Assembly: GCF_000009625.1 (NCBI RefSeq)
Contig: NC_002678.2
Span: 5,922,001 to 5,986,000 of the forward strand
DNA: 64,000 nt
Reading direction: 5' to 3'
From: Mesorhizobium japonicum MAFF 303099
GTDB lineage: Bacteria; Pseudomonadota; Alphaproteobacteria; Rhizobiales; Rhizobiaceae
Below, one piece after another: positions 25,784-35,922 of the stretch. The translations under genes were made by a program, and so were the position numbers. The notes under the pieces were generated by a model, which ran no database searches, had not been told where the DNA came from, and saw only the letters and a program-made list of their open reading frames with translations. Each line of letters starts with the position of its first letter. Positions within the stretch are counted from its first letter, which is position 1.

Positions 25784-26523
25784 TTCGGGCCTCCGCCGAG
25801 ATAGGCGCGCACGACCTCCGGGTCGGCCATCACCGCCTGCGGCTCGCCATCGGCGATGATTTTTCCCGCATCCATGCAGATCAGCCTTTCGGCCACCTGC
25901 AGCAGGATGTGGACGATGTGCTCGATCCAGACGATGCCGATCTTGCGGCGGCGCAATTCCTTGATCGTGGCGACAAGCTCGCCGGCTTCGCCGTCGGTCA
26001 GGCCGCCGCCGATCTCGTCGAGCAGCAGCAGCGTCGGCCTTGCCGCCAGCGCGCGCGCCAGCTCCAGCCGCTTGCGGTCGAGCAGTCCGAGCGTCTCGGC
26101 GCGGCGGTTGGCAACACCCAGCATGCCGCACAGTTTCAGCGAACCGAGGGCTTCCTCATAGGCCTCGTCGCGGCCGAGGCCGGCGCCGTACGAGGCCGCG
26201 ACGAAGACATTCTCGAAAGTGGTCATGCCGCTGAATGGTTTGGGCACCTGATGCGTGCGCACCAGACCGAGCCGGCAACGCTGCGTCGCCGGCAACGACG
26301 TCACGTCATCGCCCTTGAACCTGACCGTGCCCGCACTCGGCGGAAAGGCGCCGGAAAGCACGCTGAGCAGTGTCGTCTTGCCGGCGCCGTTCGGGCCGAC
26401 AATGCCGACCGCCTCGTCGGCCGCCATGGCGAAATCGACCGCATCCAGCACCACAAGCGCGCCGAAGCGCTTGTGGATGCCGGCGGCAGCGAGAACAGCC
26501 TGTTGTTGCGGATGGGTCACCAC
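25780..26523 (-). CDS. Liv-type ABC transporter ATP-binding protein (LivG-like) with non-canonical signature
   Basis: ATPase subunit of 247 residues starting at GTG. Walker A GPNGAGKTT, Walker B LLLLDEIGGGLTDGE and H-loop IVWIEHIVHILL are normal. Where LSGGQ is expected the sequence reads ETLGLLDRKRLELARAL, so the ABC signature is degenerate. I recall the same variant in other Liv-like importers for aromatic acids, so it is probably a subfamily trait and not damage. With the consensus LivF-like partner this would give one consensus and one degenerate ATP site. It lies 15 bases behind the binding-protein gene. Confidence 0.88.
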   Translation of the reverse strand: MVTHPQQQAVLAAAGIHKRFGALVVLDAVDFAMAADEAVGIVGPNGAGKTTLLSVLSGAFPPSAGTVRFKGDDVTSLPATQRCRLGLVRTHQVPKPFSGMTTFENVFVAASYGAGLGRDEAYEEALGSLKLCGMLGVANRRAETLGLLDRKRLELARALAARPTLLLLDEIGGGLTDGEAGELVATIKELRRRKIGIVWIEHIVHILLQVAERLICMDAGKIIADGEPQAVMADPEVVRAYLGGGPK

Positions 26524-26538
26524 CTCGTCAGCGGTCCA

Positions 26539-27855
26539 TCAGCCGTTGTAAGGCTGGAGCTTGGCTTCGACCGGCACTTTCGGATCGGTGGCGTTCTCGG
26601 TCACGACATAGTCGAGCGGGAATTTGCTGCCTTCCTTGGCGGCCACCCATTGCGTGCCGATGATCGGGCCGGGCGAGACATTGGCAACAGGGCCGCTGGT
26701 GAAATCGACCTTACCGATCATCGTCTCGGTCTTGAGCGTGCTCAGCGCCTTGGCCACCGCCGCCTTGTCCTTGGCGTCGGTGCTGGCCTTCAGCGCTTCG
26801 AAGCCGGCGTCGAGCAGCGACATCGAGGCGCCGAGTTGCTGCGTCCACTGCTTGCCGCTCGCCGCCTCATAGCCGTCGGCGAGCTCGGTGCCCGAAACGC
26901 CAGTGAGCGGCGACTTATAGGGGAACGCCTTGTGCCAGTAGGCGGCGCTCGAAATCTTCACGCCGAGGTCGCCGAGCGCCTCGATGTCGGACGGGAACAG
27001 ACCGGTCTTGGCGACCTGGGCGATCTTGATCTGCTTGATCAGCCCCTGCTGTGCCGCCTGGCGCCAGAAGGCGGCAAAGTCAGGCGGGATCGGGAAGGAG
27101 TTGAAGATCTCGACACCTTCCTGCTTGAACAGCGCGATCTGCGAGGAATAGTCGGTGGTGCCGGTCTCGTAGGCGCCGGGATCGACGATCGTAAAACCTT
27201 GCTTGGCCAGCAGCGGCGCCAGATTGGCGCGGATGGCGTTGCCGTCGGCGTCGTTGGGATACATGACGCCGACCTTCTTGTTGGTCTCGATCAGGTTCCA
27301 TTGCGAGATGTAGGTTTTGAAGAACTCGCCGACGCCGAAGCCGAAATGATAGGTCCATTTGAACGGCGAGGGCGCGCCAGGCTTGGCGCCGCGGCCGAAA
27401 TACCAGGCTTCCCATGGCATGACAGTCGACAGGCACGGCACCCCGGCTGCCTCGCAGGCATCGGCAACCGGGTTGATCACCTCGGGCGTCGACACCGCCA
27501 GCATCAGGTCGATCGCTTGGTTGTTGATCAGGTCCTTGGCGAGCTGGCCCGCGCGTGACGGGTCCGACTGCGTGTCCTGGTCGAGGATTTCGACGCTGTA
27601 TTTCTTGCCGCCGATATCGATGCCGCCGGCCAGTGCCTTGCGGGCAAGGTCGAGCACATAGCCGTCGGTCTGGCCGAAGCCGGCCAGAGGCCCGGTGCGC
27701 GGGCTGACGAAGCCGACCTTGAGCGTTTCGCCTGCCTGGGCGAAAGCCTTGCTGCTGCCGAGCGCGAGCGCCGCGCCGCCGGCAATCGAGGTGGCAATGA
27801 ACTGGCGTCGCGACACGCCACGAATACTGGATTTGCTACCGTTAGCGTAGGTCAT
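26539..27855 (-). CDS. Liv-type substrate-binding protein with Tat signal, aromatic-acid transporter
   Basis: Periplasmic receptor of 438 residues from the ATG at 27855, behind a GGGAGGA ribosome-binding site. A twin-arginine signal (SRRQFIATSIAGGAALALG, about residues 16-35) precedes the mature start AGETLKVGFVSPRTGPLAGF, typical of the Liv-like family. It is the first gene of an operon continuing through LivG/F/H/M-like, SDR and aldehyde dehydrogenase genes. A PcaQ-type box lies 80 bases upstream. In Sinorhizobium meliloti PcaQ is known to control a protocatechuate-inducible ABC transporter; this is very likely the equivalent system. Confidence 0.9.
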   Translation of the reverse strand: MTYANGSKSSIRGVSRRQFIATSIAGGAALALGSSKAFAQAGETLKVGFVSPRTGPLAGFGQTDGYVLDLARKALAGGIDIGGKKYSVEILDQDTQSDPSRAGQLAKDLINNQAIDLMLAVSTPEVINPVADACEAAGVPCLSTVMPWEAWYFGRGAKPGAPSPFKWTYHFGFGVGEFFKTYISQWNLIETNKKVGVMYPNDADGNAIRANLAPLLAKQGFTIVDPGAYETGTTDYSSQIALFKQEGVEIFNSFPIPPDFAAFWRQAAQQGLIKQIKIAQVAKTGLFPSDIEALGDLGVKISSAAYWHKAFPYKSPLTGVSGTELADGYEAASGKQWTQQLGASMSLLDAGFEALKASTDAKDKAAVAKALSTLKTETMIGKVDFTSGPVANVSPGPIIGTQWVAAKEGSKFPLDYVVTENATDPKVPVEAKLQPYNG

Positions 27856-27873
27856 GCATTCCTCCCTCTGTGC

Positions 27874-27951
27874 TCCTCCATAGGCACAGTGCACCAGCGT
27901 TTTGGTTCGGTAAAATGATATTTTGCGGTGTTTCATTAACCCTGGGGTTAG
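27874..27951 (-). repeat. PcaQ-promoter segment, inverted copy 1 (transporter side)
   Basis: Read on the minus strand, these 78 bases align without gaps to 28920-28997 on the plus strand at 64 of 78 positions, with an unbroken 27-base identity (27901-27927 against 28944-28970). The segment contains the PcaQ box at one end and the ribosome-binding region at the other. The two copies flank pcaQ as an inverted repeat. Confidence 0.9.
27936..27951 (-). promoter_or_regulatory. PcaQ binding box, transporter operon
   Basis: On the minus strand the sequence is CTAACCCCAGGGTTAA. The published S. meliloti PcaQ motif, as I recall it, is ATAACC-N4-GGTTAA; this site differs only at the first base. It lies 80 bases upstream of the binding-protein start codon. 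Confidence 0.8.
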
Positions 27952-27994
27952 GGGACTCGAAGGAGACGGAGCCCGGTCCGAACAGTCTGACGCC

Positions 27995-28912
27995 TCACTT
28001 GCCCGGCCTTGCCGCCTCGCGAATGGTCTGCAGCAGGATGGTGAAGGCCGGCGATGGCGCCGTGTCGGTGCGCATCGTCAGGCCGACCGGACCCTTGGTT
28101 TCCTCGGTGTCGACCGGCAGCGCTACGAAGGCGCCGCTGGCGATCTCGTTGGCGACCACGCCGGCCGAAATGATCCACACCGCATTGCTTTGCCGCATGA
28201 AGGAGCGACCGAAGGAGTCCGAGACGGTTTCGATCTCGGTCGCCGGCGCCGTCATGCCGTTGGTGATGAACAGGCGATCGACAAAGGGGCGGATGACGGA
28301 TTCCCGGGTCGGCATCAGCACCGGGAATTCATCGAGCCGCGCGAAGATATCCGCTCCCGGCTCGAGCAGCGGATGTCCAGCCCGCACCACGAATAGCACC
28401 TGTTCGGAATAGAGATGCTCGAAGAAGAAGCCGGTCATGTTTTCGGGCGCCGCAAGCCGACCGACGACAAGATCGAGCGCGCCGGTGCGCAATTGCTCGA
28501 GCAGCACGGCGTTCTCGCCGGTGACGATCTTGATCGCCGCGCCGGTATTTTCTCCGAGGAACAGGCTCATGGCCTTGGGCATGACCTTCGCCGACACGGT
28601 CGGCAGCGCGCCGATGCGGATCGGATGGCGGTTGATGGCGCCGTCCTGGCGAACGGAATCGACGCCGCGCTTCAACGCCGTGATCGCCGAACCAGCATGG
28701 CTGAGGAAGATCTCGCCAAGCCTTGTGACCCGGATACCGCGCCCGTCACGTTCGACAACGGCGACACCGAGCGCCTCTTCCAGCTCACGCAACGTCTTGG
28801 TCACTGCCGGTGCGCTGACATGCAGGAAGTCGGCGGCGCGGGCCACGCTGCCCTGCCGCGCGACTTCCAGGAATGCCTGCAGATGACGAAAGCGGATGCG
28901 GCTCTCGGCCAT
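27995..28912 (-). CDS. pcaQ: LysR-type regulator PcaQ
   Basis: LysR-family activator of 305 residues from the ATG at 28912. The N-terminal HTH (GSVARAADFLHVSAPAVTKT) is followed by a periplasmic-binding-protein-like effector domain (about 95-300). It is divergent from pcaD, with a PcaQ box between them, and a second box lies downstream of its own stop in front of the transporter operon. PcaQ proteins activate pcaDCHGB in rhizobia with the muconolactone/beta-ketoadipate intermediates as coinducers. The box at 28920-28935 starts only 8 bases before its start codon, so autoregulation by occlusion is likely. Confidence 0.9.
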   Translation of the reverse strand: MAESRIRFRHLQAFLEVARQGSVARAADFLHVSAPAVTKTLRELEEALGVAVVERDGRGIRVTRLGEIFLSHAGSAITALKRGVDSVRQDGAINRHPIRIGALPTVSAKVMPKAMSLFLGENTGAAIKIVTGENAVLLEQLRTGALDLVVGRLAAPENMTGFFFEHLYSEQVLFVVRAGHPLLEPGADIFARLDEFPVLMPTRESVIRPFVDRLFITNGMTAPATEIETVSDSFGRSFMRQSNAVWIISAGVVANEIASGAFVALPVDTEETKGPVGLTMRTDTAPSPAFTILLQTIREAARPGK

Positions 28913-28919
28913 GGATTTG

Positions 28920-28935
28920 ATAACCCCCGAGTTAA
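28920..28935 (+). promoter_or_regulatory. PcaQ binding box, pcaD operon
   Basis: The sequence ATAACCCCCGAGTTAA matches ATAACC-N4-GGTTAA except for one G-to-A change in the second half-site. It is located 70 bases upstream of the pcaD start and just upstream of the divergent pcaQ start codon. Confidence 0.8.
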
Positions 28936-28997
28936 TGAAATGGCGCAAAATATCATTTTACCGAACCAAATGCCTTGTGCAATGTGGAGATGGAGGA
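28920..28997 (+). repeat. PcaQ-promoter segment, inverted copy 2 (pcaD side)
   Basis: Plus-strand partner of the segment at 27874-27951 (64 of 78 identical, 27-base perfect core at 28944-28970). It spans the PcaQ box, the presumed core promoter and the GGAGG ribosome-binding site of pcaD. Ungapped conservation of spacing suggests one promoter duplicated and inverted. Confidence 0.9.
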
Positions 28998-29005
28998 TCG
29001 AAATC

Positions 29006-29815
29006 GTGTCATTCGTCACCATCGGCGGCATCACGCTGCACCATCGCCACCTCAAGGCGACCGGCAACGCGCGCGCGATCATATTCATCAATTCGCTGGG
29101 CACCGACTTCCGCATCTGGGACGATGTTGTCGCCGCACTTGATGGCGAAATGTCCTTGCTGGTCTATGACAAGCGCGGCCACGGGCTGTCCGACATCGGC
29201 GACATCAGCTCGATCGACGATCATGTCGACGATCTCTCGGGGCTCATCGATCATTTCGGCTGGGAGAAGATCGTGCTGTGCGGCCTGTCGGTCGGCGGCA
29301 TGATCGCGCAAGGGCTCTATGCCAGGCGGCCGGAGATCGTCGAGGCCATGATCCTGTGCGACACGGCCCACAAGATCGGTACCAATGAGAGCTGGAACAC
29401 CCGCATCGCGGTCGTCGAGCGCAAGGGCATCCAGGCCATTGCCGATGGCGTGCTCAAAGTGTGGTTCACTCCCGCCTTCCACACCGCGCGGGTGGCCGAA
29501 CTGGACGGCTATTGGAACATGATGACCCGGCAGGCTGTCGCCGGTTACGTTGGGACTTGCACTGCCATCCGCAACGCCGATTTTACTGACGCAGCACGCC
29601 GCATCGCGGTGCCGACGCTCTGCATTGTCGGTGACCAGGACGGCTCGACGCCTCCCGCTCTCGTCCGCTCGCTGGCCGCTCTGATCGCCGGCTCGCGTTT
29701 CGAGATCATCCGCGACGCTGGACATATTCCTTGCGTTGAACAGCCTGAAGCGCTCACCGCGCTGATCCGCGATTTTGTCGCATCGCTTGCCCCTGGAGCA
29801 GAAAACCATGGATGA
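29006..29815 (+). CDS. pcaD: 3-oxoadipate enol-lactonase
   Basis: Alpha/beta-hydrolase of 269 residues that opens beta-ketoadipate enol-lactone to beta-ketoadipate. The nucleophile elbow is GLSVGG, the acid lies in IVGDQDGSTPP and the catalytic histidine in DAGHIPCVEQPEAL. Translation most likely starts at the GTG at 29006, 9 bases after GGAGG (28992-28996); no ATG in frame is better placed. It is the first gene of the PcaQ-activated operon pcaD-C-H-G-B-pobA and overlaps pcaC by 8 bases. Cytoplasmic. Confidence 0.92.
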   Translation: MSFVTIGGITLHHRHLKATGNARAIIFINSLGTDFRIWDDVVAALDGEMSLLVYDKRGHGLSDIGDISSIDDHVDDLSGLIDHFGWEKIVLCGLSVGGMIAQGLYARRPEIVEAMILCDTAHKIGTNESWNTRIAVVERKGIQAIADGVLKVWFTPAFHTARVAELDGYWNMMTRQAVAGYVGTCTAIRNADFTDAARRIAVPTLCIVGDQDGSTPPALVRSLAALIAGSRFEIIRDAGHIPCVEQPEALTALIRDFVASLAPGAENHG

Positions 29816-30215
29816 AGTCCCCGGCAACGCAGCCAGATATCGCACTGGCCTCGCCGTGCGGCGCGCGGTGCTCGGCGACCGGCATGTCGATCGGGCCGAG
29901 GTCGCCGCCACCGATTTCGACCAGCCGTTTCAAGCGCTGATCACCGAGGCCGCCTGGGGGACCGTGTGGGCCCGGCCGGGCCTCAGCAAGCGGGAGCGTT
30001 CGATCGTCACGCTGGCGCTGCTGGCCGCACTCGGCCATGATGAGGAGGTCGCCCTGCATGTGCGCGCCACCGCCAACACCGGTGCGACGCGCGACGATAT
30101 CTGCGAGGCGTTCTTGCATGTCGCCATCTATGCCGGCGTGCCGGCCGCCAACCGTGCCTTCAGAATAGCCAAGGACGTGTTTTCGGAAATGGACGGAGCC
30201 GACAATGCCCTCTGA
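29808..30215 (+). CDS. pcaC: 4-carboxymuconolactone decarboxylase
   Basis: Decarboxylase of 135 residues, a usual PcaC length, converting 4-carboxymuconolactone to beta-ketoadipate enol-lactone. The N-terminus [18 protein letters not shown] and the catalytic [19 protein letters not shown] (the E-H-Y-G-P pattern of the CMD family) are clear. It overlaps pcaD upstream by 8 bases and pcaH downstream by 11, giving a tightly coupled operon. It is a separate protein here and not fused to PcaD as PcaL in some bacteria. Confidence 0.94.
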   Translation: MDEVPGNAARYRTGLAVRRAVLGDRHVDRAEVAATDFDQPFQALITEAAWGTVWARPGLSKRERSIVTLALLAALGHDEEVALHVRATANTGATRDDICEAFLHVAIYAGVPAANRAFRIAKDVFSEMDGADNAL

Positions 30216-30960
30216 GTCCGGCTCGAACCGGAGACCCGAGACCGGCGCCTTCTTCCAGCGCGACCGGACATGGCATCCTCCGGCGCTGACGCCGGGCTAT
30301 AAGAGTTCGGTGCTGCGCTCGCCGCAAAAGGCGCTTTTGTCCTTCGACAACTCGCTGTCGGAAATAGCCGGACCGGTCTTCGGCCACGCCATGCTCGGTG
30401 AACTTGATGCCGACCTGATCCACAATTTCGCCAGGCCTGGCGAGAGCGCCATCGGCGAGCGCATTATCGTCCATGGCCGCGTGCTCGACGAGCGTGGCGT
30501 TGGCGTTCCCGGCGTGCTCATCGAATTCTGGCAGGCCAATGCCGGGGGCCGCTACCGCCACAAAAAGGACGGCTATCTGGCGCCGCTCGACCCGAATTTC
30601 GGTGGCTGCGGCCGCACCATCACAGGCGAGGATGGCGGCTATGCCTTCCGCACCGTCAAGCCCGGTCCCTATCCCTGGCCGAATGGTCCCAATGACTGGC
30701 GCCCGGCGCACATCCATTTCTCGGTTTTCGGCCATGGCTTCGCGCAGCGGCTGATCACGCAGATGTATTTCGAAGGCGATCCGCTGATCTGGAAATGCCC
30801 GATCGTGCGCGGCATCGCCGACAAAGCGGCAATCGAGGCACTCACGGCCATCCTCGACACGCAGGCGACCATTCCGATGGATGCGCTCGCCTACAAGTTC
30901 GATATCGTGCTGCGCGGCCGCCGCTCGTCGCTGTTCGAAAACCGGCTGGAGGGCAATTGA
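30205..30960 (+). CDS. pcaH: Protocatechuate 3,4-dioxygenase beta subunit
   Basis: Catalytic iron subunit of 251 residues for intradiol cleavage of protocatechuate to 3-carboxy-cis,cis-muconate. The ferric ligands fall in the expected places: tyrosine in [21 protein letters not shown], tyrosine in KPGPYPWPN, and the two histidines of [12 protein letters not shown]. The N-terminal extension before [12 protein letters not shown] is normal for beta subunits. It overlaps pcaC by 11 bases, and its stop shares one base with the pcaG start (TGATG). It forms the alpha/beta protomer with PcaG. Confidence 0.95.
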   Translation: MPSESGSNRRPETGAFFQRDRTWHPPALTPGYKSSVLRSPQKALLSFDNSLSEIAGPVFGHAMLGELDADLIHNFARPGESAIGERIIVHGRVLDERGVGVPGVLIEFWQANAGGRYRHKKDGYLAPLDPNFGGCGRTITGEDGGYAFRTVKPGPYPWPNGPNDWRPAHIHFSVFGHGFAQRLITQMYFEGDPLIWKCPIVRGIADKAAIEALTAILDTQATIPMDALAYKFDIVLRGRRSSLFENRLEGN

Positions 30961-31574
30961 TGGCCCAGTTGCTCGACCGGCTGAAGGAGAGCCCCTCGCA
31001 GACCGCGGGACCATACGTCCATATCGGGCTGACGCCGAATTTCTGCGGCACCGGCGGCGTCTATGCGACCGACCTCGGCTCAACCATGGTCAACGACAAG
31101 ACCAAAGGCGAGCGCATCGGTCTCAAAATCCGGGTGCTCGACGGCACCGGCACGCCGCTCACGGACGCGCTGATCGAGATCTGGCAGGCGGACGCCGACG
31201 GGCTCTACAATTCGCCGGCCGAATTACGCGGTGCCGCCGATCCGAACTTCTTCGGCTGGGGCCGTTGCCCGACCGACATGGAAACCGGCGTCTGTGCATT
31301 CGAGACGATCAAGCCCGGCCGTGTGCCGTTCCGGGATGGAAGGCTGATGGCGCCGCACATCACGCTGTGGATCGTCGCGCGCGGCATCAATGTCGGCCTC
31401 CACACGCGGCTCTATTTTTCCGATGAGGAAAAGGCCAATGCCGAAGATCCCATCCTGGCGCGCATCGAGCACCGCGTTCGCGTGCCGACGCTGATCGCCG
31501 AGCGCCAGGGCGACATTTACGCGTTCGACGTCCATCTCCAGGGGGAGAAGGAAACGGTCTTCTTCGACAGCTGA
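30960..31574 (+). CDS. pcaG: Protocatechuate 3,4-dioxygenase alpha subunit
   Basis: Alpha subunit of 204 residues, structurally related to PcaH but without the iron ligands. The opening KESPSQTAGPYVHIGLTPNF, LIEIWQADADGLYNSP and FFGWGRCPTDMETG are standard alpha-subunit motifs. Starting at 30960, it shares one base with the pcaH stop, which supports 1:1 translation of the two subunits. It contributes substrate-binding residues at the interface. Confidence 0.95.
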   Translation: MAQLLDRLKESPSQTAGPYVHIGLTPNFCGTGGVYATDLGSTMVNDKTKGERIGLKIRVLDGTGTPLTDALIEIWQADADGLYNSPAELRGAADPNFFGWGRCPTDMETGVCAFETIKPGRVPFRDGRLMAPHITLWIVARGINVGLHTRLYFSDEEKANAEDPILARIEHRVRVPTLIAERQGDIYAFDVHLQGEKETVFFDS

Positions 31575-31593
31575 TGGTCAGGACGAACAGGAC

Positions 31594-33818
<2,225 letters not shown>

Positions 33819-33823
33819 AGCAG

Positions 33824-34606
33824 CTATCCTTTGACGGCCGAGCCGACGATGGAATCGACGAAGAAGCGCTGCAGCAGGACGAACAGAATGAGCGGCGGCA
33901 GTACGGCCAGCGTCGCGCCGGCCATCACCAGCCCGGTGTTGACCGCGCCCCTGTTGTAGCTGAGCAGGCGGCTGAGGCTGATGACGATCGGATAGGCCTC
34001 GGCATTGCCTTGCAGCACGGTCAGCGGCCAGAGATAGCTGTTCCAATGGTAGACGAAAGCGAACAGCGCCAGCGCCGCGATGGCCGGTGCGACGCTTGGC
34101 GCCACGATCTTGAACAGGATCAAGAGTTCGGAGGCGCCGTCCATGCGCGCGGCGTCGATCAAATCGTCGGGCACGCCTGCAATGAACTGGCGCATCAGGA
34201 AGATGCCGAAGGCATTGGCGAGATTGGGCACGATGATGCCGGCCAGGCTGGCATTGAGGCCGGTCGAACCGACGAGGCGATAAAGCGGGATCAGCGTCAC
34301 GATCGGCGGCAGGAACATGGTGGCGATCAGCAGCGAAAACAGCAGCGATTTGGCGGGGAAGTGGTATTTGGCGAAGGCATAGCCGGCCATCATGCTGGTG
34401 ATCAGGATGCCGGCGGTGGTGATTGAGGCGATGACCAGGGAATTCCACATCGAGCGGCCGACATTGACCACGCCGGAAACTTTTTCATAGGCGTCGAGGC
34501 TCGGTGTGTGCGGTATCCACACCGGCGGCACCTGCATGCTCTCGGCCGGGGTTTTCAGGCTCGACAGCACCATCCACACCAGCGGGAAGGCCGAGGCGAC
34601 GGCGAC
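33824..34606 (-). pseudogene. CUT1 sugar ABC permease (MalG type), 5'-truncated
   Basis: From about SAFPLVWMVLSSLKTPAES onward this is a normal MalG-type permease, including the coupling loop RMDGASELLILFKIVAP and a complete C-terminus. The first 20-25 residues with the ribosome-binding site are missing: upstream of 34606 the frame runs into the 3' flank and antisense of the GatZ-like gene. No partner permease, binding protein or ATPase adjoins it. The fragment at 40451-40521 on the other strand looks like the missing 5' end. Joining the two at a shared CCGTCGC gives an in-frame gene of 280 codons plus stop. Confidence 0.85.
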
Positions 34607-34638
34607 TGGGCGCCGGTCTGATAATGAAGCCCGGCCGA

Positions 34639-35922
34639 TCAGCCGGTTGCGCTGGCGAAGATGTCGAGAACCTCTGTCACGCTGGCGATCAACAACTCCC
34701 CGGCTTTTGGCGCAACCGAACCGTTCGCCACCGCACCGTTCAGGCGGCCGAGATACTGGCTGATGAGGGGCAGGGGGATGTCGCGGTCGCCGAGCGCCTG
34801 CATCAGCGCGTCGGTGGCCTGCCGGGCTGCAGGCGCCGGCCAGTAGTAGCGGATGCGGTCGCTGTAGGAGAAATGGCGTTCGATGCGCTGTTCGGTCTCC
34901 GAGCCGTGATAGTAGTTCTTCCAATTGCCCGGTGCTGCCAGCATCACGCGCTCCATCGCCGCCGGCAGGCTTTCGCGCGCCGGATCGGGAGCCAGAATGT
35001 CGGCGATGTGGCTCAGGCCATAGAGCGCTTCACGCAGCGCGAAGGTCAGCCACGGCCCGACCTTGAGTATGGCGAAGCCGTCATCGACCAGCGCACTCAA
35101 AGCCGAGGCCGGCTGGTAATCGGTCGAATGCGCCTCGAAGACGAATTGCGGCAGATCCCGCAACGTGCCGGCCAATGCACGGGCGCGTTCCGGTTTATAG
35201 GTGATCACCTCGGCATTGCCAAATTCGACACCCGGCTGCACGACGACACCGAGCGCCCGCGAAAAGGCCTGGTCGAGGCCTCGCTGGCTGAAGGCATCGC
35301 GGTGGATGCGAACCGTCTCTCGTGGCGCCTCGGGCGTCGTCACCGCCAGATGGTCCATCGCTTCCAGGGCGCCGCCCGGCACCGGCACTTCGGTGCCGAT
35401 GACATAGACAGGCTTTGTGCCGCCCATTCGTTCGGCGGCGGCCTCCGCCACCTCGGCCAGTTCGGCGGCGCGCGCGGCGATCGTCGCATCGGGCGGCGCG
35501 GCGCCTTCGCCGGCGCAACCCATGCTGGCGTCGAGATGAATCTTGGTGAAGCCGGCCTCGGCATAGGCGTCGACCATGCGCGAAGCCTTGGCCATGGCCT
35601 CGGGCGCCGGCAGATGCTTCCACGGATTGGGGCCGAGATGGTCGCCGCCGAGCATCAGCCTGTCGAGGGAAAAGCCGATCTTGCCGGCGATCGTCTCGAC
35701 GAAGCCGCGGAAATCCCCTGGTGTCATGCCGGTGTAGCCGCCTTCATGGTTCACCTGGTTGCAGGTGGCCTCGATCAGCACGTCGGCATCGCGCGCCTTG
35801 CCATGGCGCAGCGCCGCTTCGATGACCAGCGGATGGGCCGAGCAGATCGAGGCGATGCCGCAGCGTTCGCCGGCCGCACGACGCGTCGCGATGGCCGCCA
35901 GCCTGTCCGTCGCCTGGCTCAT
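34639..35922 (-). CDS. GatZ/KbaZ-family protein, probable D-tagatose-6-phosphate 4-epimerase or aldolase subunit
   Basis: TIM-barrel protein of 427 residues. GatZ/KbaZ landmarks are GIASICSAHPLVIEAALRHG near the N-terminus, EATCNQVNHEGGYTGMTPGD, LGGDHLGPNPWK and IHLDASMGCAGEG. The family was named as the non-catalytic subunit of tagatose-bisphosphate aldolase, but no catalytic GatY/KbaY gene is in the window. In Agrobacterium, as I recall, a lone GatZ homologue next to a tagatose kinase is a D-tagatose-6-phosphate 4-epimerase, and that fits here. It overlaps the PfkB kinase stop by 4 bases. The truncated permease follows 32 bases downstream. Confidence 0.85.
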   Translation of the reverse strand: MSQATDRLAAIATRRAAGERCGIASICSAHPLVIEAALRHGKARDADVLIEATCNQVNHEGGYTGMTPGDFRGFVETIAGKIGFSLDRLMLGGDHLGPNPWKHLPAPEAMAKASRMVDAYAEAGFTKIHLDASMGCAGEGAAPPDATIAARAAELAEVAEAAAERMGGTKPVYVIGTEVPVPGGALEAMDHLAVTTPEAPRETVRIHRDAFSQRGLDQAFSRALGVVVQPGVEFGNAEVITYKPERARALAGTLRDLPQFVFEAHSTDYQPASALSALVDDGFAILKVGPWLTFALREALYGLSHIADILAPDPARESLPAAMERVMLAAPGNWKNYYHGSETEQRIERHFSYSDRIRYYWPAPAARQATDALMQALGDRDIPLPLISQYLGRLNGAVANGSVAPKAGELLIASVTEVLDIFASATG

